A model generated the notes under the pieces. It did no database searches and was not told the DNA's origin. It worked only from the letters and a program-made list of their open reading frames with translations. A stretch of DNA of 64,000 nucleotides from contig NC_081822.1 of assembly GCF_030704535.1 (NCBI RefSeq), positions 9,851,001 through 9,915,000 on the forward strand. The letters run 5' to 3'. Below, piece by piece: positions 35,666 through 47,053 of the stretch. The translations under genes were made by a program, and so were the position numbers. Within the stretch, counting starts at the first letter, position 1. The number at the start of each line of letters is the position of its first letter. This stretch comes from Vitis vinifera. Its lineage: Eukaryota > Streptophyta > Magnoliopsida > Vitales > Vitaceae.

Positions 35666-36774
35666 TTTAGTTAATGTGATGACAACAACATGCAATGCAT
35701 TAGTATTGCTAACTTCAACCAACAAACGGAAAGGGAAAATAAAGTGGTTGGTGAATTGGAGAAACTTCTTATTCTTAGTAGGTTGGACATATTGAAGTTA
35801 AGTTAAATTATTATGAATGACCCAATGAAAGTCAAACTTTTGTTCAATTTAGATGAAGATCTCAAGGTTGAATGGATTAAAACTTCTTCAAATCCACGAA
35901 TTTCCATGTTGCATCCTTATTGATTTATCATTTTTAAGTTAGATTGATAGAAATTTCAGGTTAGATATTTTGTTTCATCAATTTCCTATGAACTTTTTGT
36001 TGATTTGTTGGCTTAATTTAGGAGGATAAACTAGTTGTGGATTTTGGTAGATATGGTACTTAAATTGAGAACTGAAATGAAGTTTGTATTTTTTTATTTC
36101 TTCTTTTACAACTAAGAAATAAGTATTTGGTAGCTTTGACAATTTGTATATTCTTATATTTTTTTTGGTAAAATATAATTCTATAGATTTTTTTTTTGCA
36201 TGACAAATTTTTTAAAATTTTGATAAAAGAAAAAATGAATATTTAAAAATTCTAAGGTTATGGATTTTATTGGATATGATACTTGTTGAAAATTAGAATG
36301 AAGTTTGAATTCTTTTATTTCCTCTTTTGAAAATAGGAAAAACATTTGCTAGTTTTGAGAATTTAAATATTATAACAAATATGTATCTATATATTCGGTA
36401 AAATATAATTTTATAGTTACTTAAGCATGACAAATTATTCAAATATTTAATAAAAATAATAATTGAATATTTGTAATTAGGATTGTATGATTTTTTATGG
36501 TTATTTTTTATTTATTAAGTATATATATATATATATTTAGTATTATTATTTAGTAACAAAAAAGCTCTATATAAGGATATTATTATAAATTTATTTATTT
36601 TTTATTTTCATTCATATTATTATCAAACATTAGAATAGAAACAAATAATAATTTAAATCTTGTATTCCTAAGTTCATGCTAGAAATGAAATCATCAAATT
36701 TATTTTCATTTACTAAGAAATATGAATATAAATAAAATATTTATTTTCATTTTTTATTACCAAACACTCCGTTA

Positions 36775-37449
36775 AAGCAAAAGAGAAAAAATTGATTTTG
36801 TATAGAAAAGTTTTTTTATCAATTACACTTTTTTTTTCCTTTGTTTCATTCCCTTCATAAAAAGTTGAGGAGAAGCCCCTTGGAATTGCATAGTAACTTT
36901 GGTACATATTTGGGATGTGAGGACTAAAGTAGACCATAAATAATAATTGAAATTATGAAAAATAATTTCGCTGCTTTATTATATGGCGTAGTAACTTTAT
37001 AGAACATAAATTATAAAAACTATTTTTTATATTTAAATTTTTTAAAATTGGTTACTTAATAAAATTAATAATTATTTTTAAAAATTGTTACCAGAAATTG
37101 GATTTCTAAAAAACTTTTATGGAAAATGTTGTGAATTTACCAATATTATCATTACCGTTGCAGTTGGACCGGTGGATTCCGAACCCGTGGGGTTGCTGAG
37201 GACGGTCCAATCAAGAACTTACGCAGTTACGCTTCACAAATCTTTACTGCCAGGGCTGTTTGGCTTCTGCCACGACATTTTAAAGCTGTTTATTGGACAG
37301 GACCACGTGAAAGTGCCTGGCAGAAGCAAAAAAAGAAAATTCCCCCTAGGGTTTTAATCGGTGGAAAGGACATCGAGTCGGTTTTCAGTAATCTTTTCCA
37401 CCGCTTAAACCCTTGAGGGAACTTTCTCTTGCCAGCTTAAAACCCTAAG
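36775..37449. other. Short spacer and leader of the next gene
   Basis: AT-rich DNA up to about 37140, then a GC-richer stretch ending in AACCCTAAG just before the ATG at 37450, probably promoter and 5' leader. AAACCCTTG and AAAACCCTAAG resemble telo-box elements of plant housekeeping genes. Confidence 0.45.
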
Positions 37450-40150
37450 ATGGAGTTGCAGTCCATTTCATGTTGGCTTCCATCCCCAGACATGAGGTTA
37501 TGTATTCATCGTCCGCTCTCTCATCGAATTGTAAGTAACTGTCTTTCAAATTATATTCTACATTGACCTCAATCTTCCTATCACTCATTACCTTTTTATT
37601 CATCTTCAATTAATTTTTTTTTGGTTTGTTTTTGGATTTCAATCTTAAATTTTTTAAGGTTTCTACAGGCCACGTCAGGTGGAAAGATCAAAGGTTCCGA
37701 TTCGAGAAAGTATTGAAATGTACGTTTCTGCTATTCTCTTCGATTCATTTGTTTGGTTGCCGAGAAAATGTAAGAAAAGAAAGAAACTAAAATTTAGAGT
37801 ATGAGTAAAAAAAATCTGCTCTTAGGGTCTTATCCAGCTATTTTGTCTTATTTGTGGTTGGTTTTTGGTTTTGGAAAGAAAGCATAAGTTGGAAGTTTCG
37901 TTTCATGGATTTTTCATCGGTTTTCTTGGTAAATCAAACGCATGCTATTTCTCACTATGAAATTTCTTCAGCTTCCTTGATGCCTGGTCTGAAGAAGGAG
38001 TGTTCATTGTCAAGCTTTGGCAGAGGAGCTACTCTATGTTCTTTGAACTCTAATTCTGATGCAAAATTGAAGTATTCAGGAAGGGAGATTACTAGTGTGA
38101 GTGGGAATGGATTTGATGGGGTGGAACCCTTTCGTGGTAAATCGGGTTCCGTATCATTTCATGGCTTAACTCACCAGAGGGTAGAAGAATCCAAATTGGC
38201 GTCTTCCCCTTTTAAGGAAGGTACTGGCTCATTTCTCTGGGTTCTGGCTCCTGTTGCATTGATATCATCACTGGTGCTTCCTCAGTTTTTCCTTGACAGT
38301 GCGATTGAAGCTATCCTGAAGGATGAAGTTCTTGCAGGTACGTACTGAACCAAGTTTCTAATTTAATATTTTCTTAAGTGGGTTTGCAGTCTTATCTGTT
38401 TTCAGTGTGATGATCAATATGCTCAGACCAGATTAAATGTCCTACTTTTATGTTATCTAGCTGTAAATTCATGGTCTCCTTCCTCAGATTCTCTGATAGT
38501 TGATTGAGATCCTGCAGGGAAAAGGACCTTGAAATAAATTGGTAATGCAACTGGCTGAGATCACCTGTCCCTTTTAATGTTTTTGTTAATAAATCATGGC
38601 TAGTTGCTCATCTGCTAAATAGTAAAAGATTCTGGTAAGGTCTCATCTTATTGTATATAATCTTGTGTGGCATGGCAGCACTTGAAAAGAATTTGACGCA
38701 CTTTATAGAGCAATTTCTGAACTTTATAGGATTATTTTTAATTCTTCGCCTCCTGATCATCAACAGTTCCAGCTGTTATGAATTGGGTTTTTGTGATATA
38801 GTCATATAGCTGACACGACATTATTCTATTGAAGAGTGAAAATAAGGAATTATTAATATCTGAAGTAGTAATGTTTGCTTTACTTTCTCCATAATTTTTC
38901 ACTTTTGACCATGTAAAACAACATTATGTTTGTAATTCTAGCCCCAACATTGTGTTTGATTTGTTTCTGGTGTTTAAGCTATTTGGAGGGGAGAATTATG
39001 ATTTAAAAATGGATTTTTGAAATAAAAAATTAGATCTGATGGTTAACTGTCAGACCATGGCCTGGGGCCTCTACTGGGTCACTCCACCCTTTTCCCATAT
39101 GAGCATTTATTTACTCAAACTAGCTTAAATTTCTGTAGCCATAATGAGCTCTGAGATTTGGGAGTTTCCCCAGGCACCATTGGGTCACTACTCATTTTTG
39201 TTAAATGTGATCACAAGTAATATCAGTGAATACTAATATGTGTTCTAATTTCAGTTATATTTCAGAGGCTTTGCAGGGTTCAAAAGTAAATGTTTAAATA
39301 GATTTATGATGGTTAATGAAATGCCTAGTTTGTGGACAAATTTGTTGGCTGTTATGTCAGATTTTCATGCCAACTAACGATCTTTTTCTTTTTTTTTGTT
39401 CAATCACATGACTTGACTCATATCCACATAATTTGGCCATGTTACTCGGTTATAAATACTCATGCTGGGATAATCCAATATTCATTTCCATGATCATTGT
39501 TATGCAGAAATTGTAGCTACTATTTTTTCTGAGGCCATGTTTTACATCGGTCTTGCAACATTCCTGCATGTAACTGACCATGTTCAGAGGCCATATTTGC
39601 AATTCAGCCCAAAGAGGTGGGGCCTGATTACTGGTCTCAAGGGATACTTGACGACTGCCTTCTTCACAATGGGCTTTAAGATTTTTGCCCCCTTCTTTGC
39701 TGTCTATGTAACCTGGCCAGTGCTTGGCCCCTCAGCACTGGTTGCTGTTGCTCCTTTTCTAGTTGGCTGTGCCGCACAGCTTGCGTTTGAGATGCGTCTT
39801 AGCAAGCGTGGGTCATCTTGTTGGCCTCTAGTCCCTATCATTTTCGAGGTATATGATTACTTTTGTTAACCCAAATCCCTTCTATCTGAAGCTAAAATCT
39901 TGGTTCTAACAAGTTGGGAGTTTGTTTGCAGGTCTATAGACTGTATCAGTTGAGCAAAGCTGCACATTTTATGGACATATTGATACTTGCAATGAAGGAG
40001 GCCCCTGTAACTCCAGACATTGTTGAAAGAAGCGGTGCCTTGGTTGCTATGGTGGTGACTTTCCAAGTCCTTGGGCTGGTTTGCCTGTGGTCATTGATGA
40101 CATTTCTTATGAGGCTCTTTCCTTCTAGACCTGTTGCAGAGAACTACTAA
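37450..40150 (+). CDS. Chloroplast-type multipass membrane protein, unknown function
   Basis: Exons at 37450-37530, about 37679-37719, about 37887-38337, 39508-39848 and 39932-40150. The last three joins have clean GT-AG borders and matching phases; the second and third borders are ambiguous because several acceptors keep the frame. The N-terminal 130 residues or so are Ser/Arg-rich and acid-poor and fit a plastid transit peptide (MELQSISCWLPSPDMRL first). About five membrane helices follow: WVLAPVALISSLVLP, IVATIFSEAMFYIGLATFL, LTTAFFTMGFKIFAPFFAV, GPSALVAVAPFLVGCAAQL and VAMVVTFQVLGLVCLWSLM. The protein ends PSRPVAENY. It resembles conserved plant proteins known only as transmembrane proteins. 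No catalytic motif is visible. The plastid location is inferred from the N-terminus. Confidence 0.82.
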
Positions 40151-40996
40151 TACTAGTTACAGTGCTCTACTGATGCTGATGACATTTCTTGTAATTCCCA
40201 CTTTACTTTATTGTTGTACTTTGGATTGGGTGAGTGGAAAATGCAAGATGCAGGGAAAGTGGAAAATGTTCTCAGAACTGTGCTAGAAAACGGGGAAGAA
40301 AAAAAAAAAAAGGAAAGGAAAGTAGGAAAAAATATCAACATTGTTTATTTAATTTATTATAAATTATTAAATTATTGGGAACATATCCAGCATTGATAAA
40401 AGTGAGCCTCGCCCATGGCCCATGGCCCAAAATTTCTACATTTTGGTAAATGTCGATTTAGTGGTTGAACTTTTGAACAGAGGTTGTGTTTGGAGTTGGA
40501 TGCAGAGTTTTACCCCTACTCTCATTTTGTAGCTGGCTTAATTAGTAAAATAGAGGTCAGATTCTGACAAAGCTGTAAAAAATGAATAAAAAATTCTATT
40601 CCAAGCATTCTATGAAGTTCCTGAGGAAGCTGAGACTCTGCAAAGCTTTGGAAGTGAAGGCTTGATCAGTTCTAGGTTTGAATCTAATCCATTTTGGTGA
40701 CCCGAAATTGGAAATCTTAGATATTGTTTGGAAACTGTCTTCAAAAATAATTTTCTTTTTCTAAAATAAAAAATTTGAAAAGTGCGTTTCACAATCAGGA
40801 ACTATTTCTGTTTGCATACGTGTGCTTTCTCAAGAAGTAACGGACTTAACTGTAAACCACCCGTCTCCGCCTTCCCGCCCAAAACCTACTGTTTAAAGTG
40901 TCAAGGGACCTCCTCTGTTTCGCTATCTTTTATCTCCACCTTAATCACAAGTCGATTGATTCTGTCTTTCAGCTTCAAAGCTTTATTCTTCCGACA
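40151..40996. other. Spacer and promoter of the NASP-like gene
   Basis: The 3' flank of the membrane protein gene is followed by about 300 bases of probable promoter and leader before the ATG at 40997. Nothing else was recognised. Confidence 0.5.
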
Positions 40997-43548
40997 ATGG
41001 CAGAATCACCCAGTTATGACGGTCCTTCTTCTGAGCCTGTTTCTTTAAGAGAGAGCTTGAACTCTGATTATATGAGAAGAGGATCCATAGCCTTAAAAAA
41101 CAATGATTTTGCAGAAGCGGGCAAGTGGTTCAAGCTAGCTGTTGCCATCTGGTTAGGTTTCTTTTCATCTTTTATTGACAATTTCTTTGATTTGTTCTTT
41201 TTTTGTTTCTTTCTTCCATTTCCATTACTGTTGATGGTTCATGCTCCTATCATAATCTTTACCTTCTTGATTATGGGTTTTGTAATTTTGATGTCCACTG
41301 TTTGCTACGTCTTATATTTATATATAGATTTCATGCATCGTTAAGATTCCCTCCCTGCTTATTATAATCTTCATTTGTCTTTCAAAATTGAGTCAGGTCA
41401 TTTGTCTTTTAAACTTTAGCTTGGAAACCACAGCAGTGTAACGTAAGGTTCCAATTTTCCCCATTTTTCTTTCAGTTCTCAGCAACTAAACTAATCACTA
41501 ATCTTTTTTCTTTGAAGTTGTTGATTCTGCTTTCTTTTATGTGGGGAGGAAAAAAATTGATTTCTTGCAGTGTTTCATCTGCCTTTCTGGGTCCTTTCTT
41601 TCGACCCAAGAACCGAAAAACATTCGCTTGATTGAGCTTAAGTAAAGCATCTGGGAGTTGAATTTCTTTCTTTCTTTCTTGGCAAGCAAACAGAAGAAAA
41701 CATACATGAGGTTCCTCAGCTGAATGGAGGATCATCCAGCGGTCAATCAATTCAAGGAGCATTACTATTGGGGCTGGAATTATTTTCACACAAAATGAAA
41801 AGAAGTAAAATAATAACAATAATAATAATAAAGTATTAGGGAAAATAAACAAAAGAAGAAGTAGTGTATAATAATTTTGATAAGTCCCCCCTTCTGTTCA
41901 GGATTCCACAGAAAGGAAAACTTGCCCCAGAACGTGCTGAAGCATACTTCAAATATGCTCTGGCTCTGCTGTATGAAGTCCCAGTGCCCGCAGATGATCC
42001 ACTTGATGATTTGCCCAAAGAGATTGATTACCTCAATTTGTTTGATAAAGACGGAATCACCAGTGCTGTCAAACAAGATGATGGTTGGCATTTGCTCCTT
42101 ATTCATCCATTGAACATCTTTTTCCCCTATGATCAGCTTGCCCATGCTTCTACATGTAGATGATATGTAAGAATAAGCTTATGAAAACTCCATGTGTGAC
42201 TAGTTTGTTGCCGGCAAAGTATCACTGCACTCATGCTAAACAGAACATATAACAGGATTTTGCAAACATTCCATCATTTTATAAATGGTTTTTTTTTTTT
42301 TTTTTTTTTCATTCCAACAATTGTATTTCTAGTTATCCAATGTTTGGATATTGGAAGAAGTTTGGATATGCACATTGGAATATTTTCTAGAGTATGCTAG
42401 CAGGTAAGAAGCGGAAGCTGTAAACAAAGTTGATAATGAATCTCAACTTTCATGTTTGTGATAAAGCTATTCAAAGTGCACCCAGCTCTAATTTTATCAG
42501 ATCATGATTTCAGCTGATTTTGCAGGATCGCATTTGGCACATGAAGAAGGCAGTGGGCTGGGAGTTGGTTCATCAAAAAACTTGGATTCTGCCTGGTGTG
42601 TGCTAAATCTTGCACTGTCAATTTCAAATGTTATATCAATGGAGAAGGCAAGCATCTTCTCTGCTATTGGGGAAGTTGCATTCAGAAAAGGTTCCTTTTT
42701 CGTTTTCATTTTATGTTTTTTGAGAAAATGTAGTCAATGATATTTACAATCACATTTTGTTCCTGTGAGTAGGTTCTTTCTCATGAGTAGGTTTTCATGG
42801 TTGGATATATTTGTTTTGTGTCCTACAGTGGACTTCAATGAATCATATAAGCACTATTCAGAAGCACTGACAATTTTGGAGATTTTCTATCCAGAAGAGG
42901 AAGACCGCATGGCTCATCTGTATCCATTTTCCGGCCGGTTGATTCATTTTACTTACTTATTACCTGTATACATCGTTAACATATGTTCAGAATTACTTTG
43001 ATGAGTTTCCTCAAACTCATAGTTCCAGAAAGGCTAATAGGTTAAGTTTGTTTTCATAATCAGTTATTATTTTATGGCGCTCATGATGCTCCATATTGTA
43101 TTTATAACCCATGCCTATTTTCCCCAGCAATGCTCATCCCTAAATGAAATTTCAGAAGCTTCAAAATATGCATGTGCCTGGAAAGAATTGATAAGATTGG
43201 GGAAGCTATCACATATTGCACAGAAGCTATACGGGACAGTGCACGTCGGCTGGAGAAGCTGGATGCAAAATTAAGTACGTTTTCAGGATGGGGATGGTCA
43301 TTGGATGATATTGCTGCATCGTGTAATGGACCTGTTGATCCTGCTTATTTGGAGTTGCAAGCTGAGAAGAAAAGAGTCCATGAACTCCAAGGGAAGTTTG
43401 AAAATAAGGCAAGTATTCACTCAAGCTTCTGGTCGAGTTTCTGTTTACATTTGGAATGTACTGTAGTAGAAATCTTCTTCTTGATTTGCCGTTGCAGCTC
43501 CTGCATTTGGAACGTATTCAAAGAGTTGCTGCTAAGAAAACAAGCTGA
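40997..43548 (+). CDS. NASP-like TPR histone chaperone
   Basis: Six exons, 40997-41151, 41902-42083, 42526-42690, 42829-42919, 43156-43408 and 43498-43548, give 298 residues with all phases matching. Motifs in order: YMRRGSIALKNNDFAEAGKW (first TPR), LAPERAEAYFKYALALLYE, an acidic insert, DSAWCVLNLALSISN, IGEVAFRKVDFNESYKHYSE with EALTILEIFYP (SHNi-TPR), and LSFKICMCLERIDKIGEAI. This order matches NASP/Sim3/Hif1 chaperones, which bind histone H3-H4 in the nucleus. Intron 5 has a GC donor (AAG|GCAAGT) with a normal CAG acceptor. Just after KKTS the frame meets TGA at 43546-43548, yet stays open for 111 more codons. The product is clearly shorter than the Arabidopsis NASP of about 490 residues. 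It may be a truncated allele or a short paralogue. NASP membership rests on motif order only. Confidence 0.78.
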
Positions 43549-43884
43549 CAAGAATCCATTGGCGACTACTTCAGTTCTTCTCTAACTGCCGAGGCACACA
43601 CAGATGGGAAAAGTCATGGTAAGGCTGTAGTAGGAGCCAAGTGGCAACTAATAACGTACCTAGAGGATCCTCCAACTAAGAAGCTCTTGCTGGGCTCATC
43701 AATGAACCCAGAGGATGAAGCAAGCATTCCAGCAAAGAAACCCTCATTGGGCTCTTCAACTGGTTCAGGGAGCCAAAATACAATTTCATTGTTTGGAAGC
43801 TGCTTGATTTTCCATTTCTGCGGCAGTTTTAGATTCTTATTCCGCATCTTTGTCTTCTCGTTCTTTCTTTCTCCAGTCATATAA
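43549..43884 (+). other. Open frame continuing after the TGA of the NASP-like gene
   Basis: In the same frame as the last exon, 111 codons run to a stop at 43882-43884. The first 70 or so are hydrophilic (SIGDYFSSSLTAEAHTDGKS, NPEDEASIPAKKPSLGSS) and look like a chaperone tail; the last 35 are hydrophobic and look non-coding. The stop context is TGA followed by C, the leakiest known type in plants. It may be the former C-terminus cut off by one CGA-to-TGA-like change, or plain 3' UTR. Confidence 0.4.
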
Positions 43885-44754
43885 TGCCGGATTAAGATTT
43901 GAATCTAAGTCCCTGTAATTGTTTCCATTGGCTGTCTAACAAAGACCATGAAATTTGTACATGTGAATCTTCCCCTAAATTCCTTGTTGCAGGAGATGTG
44001 ATGGCTACCTACTCACAACCTATAGCCTGATTCTAGATCTCCCACAAATTTTGTTTCTACAGCATGACTTCAATTTGGGTCACTCCCATGATTCAGCCTC
44101 TATATATCTCTTCCTATTCCCAATTTTGCCTCTATAGAACACTACAACTAGATGACCTGTAATTTAATAATAGCTAATTAAATTTATATTCAAAACTGAT
44201 AGTCATATGTTTCTGACAAAACAATGCATATAAGCAATATCAGTTGTAGTGTTATATGGTATGAAGGGCTAAGGTGGAACCTATGTTTTGATAAAAAGGA
44301 AATGATTATAAACCTCAGCATTACAAGGAGCTGCAGGGGCAGGATATGATGGTGATTCCATGCTTGAATGTAGACAGAGCAATTTCAGGTTTGATTTCTT
44401 AAGACCAGTAATCTGACAAGTAGAGGACTTGAGCAAGCCGTCACTAACAAGGCTAAAACTTACATCTGCTTAAATTGGTGATCTTTCTCAAGTGTTGCCC
44501 TTTCAGGCTAATTCTGGAGACAAATTGGTTCAAAAGCTCAAGAGAGCCCTATAGATGAATTCCACACTAGTTTCCAAAGACGATTGTAGTCAAGCCCTTG
44601 AGTAACATGGTGCTATCTCAGGATACAAATCCAGCTTTTAGACTCCAAAAGACCAAAAAAGATATTTTATTATCATATGACAACTGGCACTAACTTGTAA
44701 CACATTAGGATTGAACTCAAAATATATTAAGTCATGCTAATTTTATCATAACTC
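43885..44754. other. Spacer between convergent NASP-like and PPR genes
   Basis: 3' flanks of two genes facing each other. No open frame, repeat or RNA gene was recognised. Confidence 0.6.
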
Positions 44755-46071
44755 TCACCAATAATCTCCACATGAGCACTTGCCATCCCTGAAGTGGTGA
44801 AACCTTTTATTATCCCTCACAATAATCTCTCGCTTTTCAATGTTTGACAGGATTTTGATGAAATTGTGACAATCTCCACAAATCCTTAGGTTCTTGATTA
44901 TCCTCAGGGTGGTTCCTGGAGGAGTACTGATGAGACCATAAGCAATGGCTAATCTTTCACTGTGATAGAGTAAGGATTTCTCTTTTGCTTCTTGGTCAAG
45001 ATCATGGAGCACATACCTAGTATCCGACACATAACCAGCTTCCTTCACCCCTTTATGTAAAGACCTTAGCTTTTCATAAGCCTTGCTCTTCTCAGGACTC
45101 GCATTTTTTTGCTTTGAAACAAAATTGCTCTTCACCCTTTTTTTATGACTGAGTTTCAAACCAGAACCTGTTGTGAGAGGAGCCGGTTCATCAACCCGCT
45201 CAGTCTTTAAGTATTTTTGCAGTGTCTGCCAAATCATGGAGCTTGGTTCAAGTGGCATACTTGCAATAAACTCCTTTGCCTCTGCTATCTTCTGTAACCT
45301 TCCAAAAAGATCAACTATGATCGCAAAATGCTCCATGGAGGGAGTGATCCCATAATCAGTACTCATAGAGTTAAAATGTGCTAGTCCTTCCTCCACTGCC
45401 CCTAAACATTCACAGGCAGATAGAACACCAATAAAAGTTGATCCATCTGGCTCTATTCCATCTTTTTTTAACTTGGAAAATATTGCAAGCGCTTCTTCTC
45501 CCTCCCCATTTTTCACCAAACCCAGGATCATCCTATTCCAAGAGTCCAAGGTTCTGCCCCGCATTTCTTCAAATACTCGGCAAGCACTTCGGGTATCACC
45601 TAAATCAAAGTACATCTCCAACAACTTGTTGAAGACAATAACACTGGGATTTGATGAAAGCCTCATTACTAACTCATGAGCCCTTTTCCCAACTTCCAAC
45701 AACTTCAAATCTATACAGACTTGCAACAATTCAGCAAGACCAAGCGCGGACACAGTAACCCCATTCCTCTCCATTTCATCAATTACATGAAGAGCTGCTT
45801 CCACATTTCCTTGTCTGCATAAACGCTTTAAATCTTCTTCTTGAACATTGACAACTTCTCTCTGAGAAACCCTTGAAACCACCACCAAGTATTTCTTCCT
45901 CCTTTTAGCATAAAATCTCCAGCCAAGATCAAAGACGATACCCACTGGTTTCTGAAACGAGCCCTGGGAAATATTGAATGTCACCTTCTGAAGTGGAGGT
46001 AGAATTAAGCTCCCAATGGGAGGGAGTGAACAGAAACTCACAGAACGAGCCGTTCCAGACCCTAATGCCAT
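44755..46071 (-). CDS. PPR protein with DYW domain (organelle RNA editing)
   Basis: An intronless gene for 438 residues. The N-terminal 90 residues are Ser/Arg-rich and acid-poor and fit an organelle targeting peptide. A short run of PPR motifs lies at about 95-300 (for example RQGNVEAALHVIDEMERNG, PSVIVFNKLLEMYFDLGDTR, TLDSWNRMILGLVKNGEGEE, DGSTFIGVLSACECLGAVEE). A linker rich in Lys and Ser leads to a complete DYW deaminase domain: GYVSDTRYVLHDLD, the zinc and catalytic HSERLAIAYGLI, CGDCHNFIK, and the final HHFRDGKCSCGDYW. The few PPRs with a full DYW recall Arabidopsis MEF8-like proteins. Such proteins edit C to U in mitochondrial or plastid transcripts, or lend deaminase activity to others. 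The ATG at 46069-46071 is the first in the frame. Targets cannot be read from sequence. All key residues are present. Confidence 0.92.
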   Translation of the reverse strand: MALGSGTARSVSFCSLPPIGSLILPPLQKVTFNISQGSFQKPVGIVFDLGWRFYAKRRKKYLVVVSRVSQREVVNVQEEDLKRLCRQGNVEAALHVIDEMERNGVTVSALGLAELLQVCIDLKLLEVGKRAHELVMRLSSNPSVIVFNKLLEMYFDLGDTRSACRVFEEMRGRTLDSWNRMILGLVKNGEGEEALAIFSKLKKDGIEPDGSTFIGVLSACECLGAVEEGLAHFNSMSTDYGITPSMEHFAIIVDLFGRLQKIAEAKEFIASMPLEPSSMIWQTLQKYLKTERVDEPAPLTTGSGLKLSHKKRVKSNFVSKQKNASPEKSKAYEKLRSLHKGVKEAGYVSDTRYVLHDLDQEAKEKSLLYHSERLAIAYGLISTPPGTTLRIIKNLRICGDCHNFIKILSNIEKREIIVRDNKRFHHFRDGKCSCGDYW

Positions 46072-46517
46072 CGAAACCGAGCTTACAGTATAGATTCTTA
46101 TAAGCTTAAACCCTGAGTCAATTCTACTAAAGCTGTTACCATTTTCGCCACACTCCAACAGAGTGACAGATTATCTTTTCCGGCAGAGGAGCTGCATCCC
46201 ACGACACCATGTTAAACCCAACGTGAGGTATAGGATGAAACGGTAAAAGCTTCTAACGATACCATAGCAAATTGGAGAAAGTCACTTCCGACCCAAAGAA
46301 ACGGTGAAAGTAAAATGCTTCGTTTCAGCAGCGGACGGGAAGAAACGTACAAAAGCAAAACTTCAACGACGTCGTATTAGAGACCTTTTTTCAACTATTG
46401 CCGGATGATCTCTCAGGGACAAGATCGACATTTTAATGCCATTTTGCACGGGTAGCGTCGAAAATACGAATATATCCCAGGGATAACATGGTATTTTTAC
46501 AAGCACATGAGAGATGT

Positions 46518-46556
46518 AAAACCCTAAACACGGCACTTGGCTCCATCTATATAAAG
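46518..46556 (+). promoter_or_regulatory. Telo box and TATA box of the snoRNA gene
   Basis: AAACCCTAAA at 46518-46527 followed 20 bases later by TCTATATAAAG at 46546-46556. This pair is typical of plant RNA polymerase II snoRNA and ribosomal-protein promoters. Transcription would start near 46585, upstream of two U15 snoRNAs. The PPR gene reads away on the other strand. Confidence 0.65.
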
Positions 46557-46703
46557 AAGAGCAGAGGCAGAGATGATTTTTTGAGATGAGATCTTTGTAG
46601 ATTTAGATTGTTCTTAGTTCTTGATGTGTACGCATTTAGATTAGGGCTTCTTTTTTTCTGTTTTTTTTTCGTAGATATTTTTCATCAGTTCTAATCTAAC
46701 GTC

Positions 46704-46803
46704 GGGTTTCTCTGTGATGATTGACAACGATGACGAGTCCGATCTATATCCATTCGATCCACTATTCTGACGACGAATCGAGGCATTTGTCTGAGAGAAA
46801 CCC
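46704..46803 (+). ncRNA. U15: Box C/D snoRNA U15, copy 1
   Basis: A 100-nt box C/D RNA. The terminal stem is GGGTTTCTCT paired with AGAGAAACCC. Box C TGATGA is at 46715-46720 and box D CTGA at 46791-46794. The internal CGATGACGAGTCCGAT and the end GAGGCATTTGTCTGAG match the best conserved parts of U15 snoRNA, including the human one. The guide CGAGGCATTTG is complementary to CAAATGCCTCG in the large-subunit rRNA; by the fifth-base rule it directs 2'-O-methylation of the last A of that AAA. The RNA works in the nucleolus with fibrillarin. It lies outside any host intron, downstream of its own promoter. Confidence 0.85.
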
Positions 46804-47053
46804 TTTCTTGAATTCATTCCTTTTGATTTGATTTGTGATTGTCGCTTTTCACTGGCTTGTTTATGTTTTGATTGCGGTTTCAAATTTGTTTATTAACGCT
46901 TCTCTTCTTTTCATATCGTTGCTTCGCAATCGATCTAGAGAAAAATCAAAGCCCTATATTAAAGTTTTATTTTTCATTTCAATCGTATTCCAGTTAAAGT
47001 TTCCGTTACCCTGAAAACAGAAACAAAATGCCAAATACTACAGTGTCAATGGG

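Larger units (their letters stand above)
30042..36771 (+). mobile_element. PIF/Harbinger transposon, 6.7 kb, decayed
   Basis: The left end is GGGGGTGTTTGGTATGCTAG and the right end TACCAAACACTCCG after a short variant; TTA lies on both sides (30039-30041, 36772-36774). It carries the two genes usual for the superfamily, a DDE transposase (33136-34460) and a Myb/SANT-like partner (34694-35665), both broken by stop codons. The region 30600-33130 has no recognised gene and includes another transposon-end-like sequence at 30596 (GGGGTGTTTGGTT). It inserted 46 bp to the right of the copia LTR. It is no longer autonomous, but it shows the structure from which the shorter element at 26973 arose. Confidence 0.88.

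Noticed and set aside
37838-37886. Alternative start of the third exon of the chloroplast-type membrane protein
   Set aside because: Not excluded: several acceptors keep the frame. The one near 37887 was only judged plausible, so the border is given as approximate.
41786-42145. Minus-strand frames over exon 2 of the NASP-like gene
   Set aside because: Shadows of the coding exon and its intron.
46071-46158. N-terminal extension of the PPR-DYW protein
   Set aside because: The frame is open but has no ATG upstream of 46071.
46557-46700. A third box C/D snoRNA upstream of U15 copy 1
   Set aside because: Some TGATGA-like and CTGA-like words occur, but no terminal stem or known guide was found.
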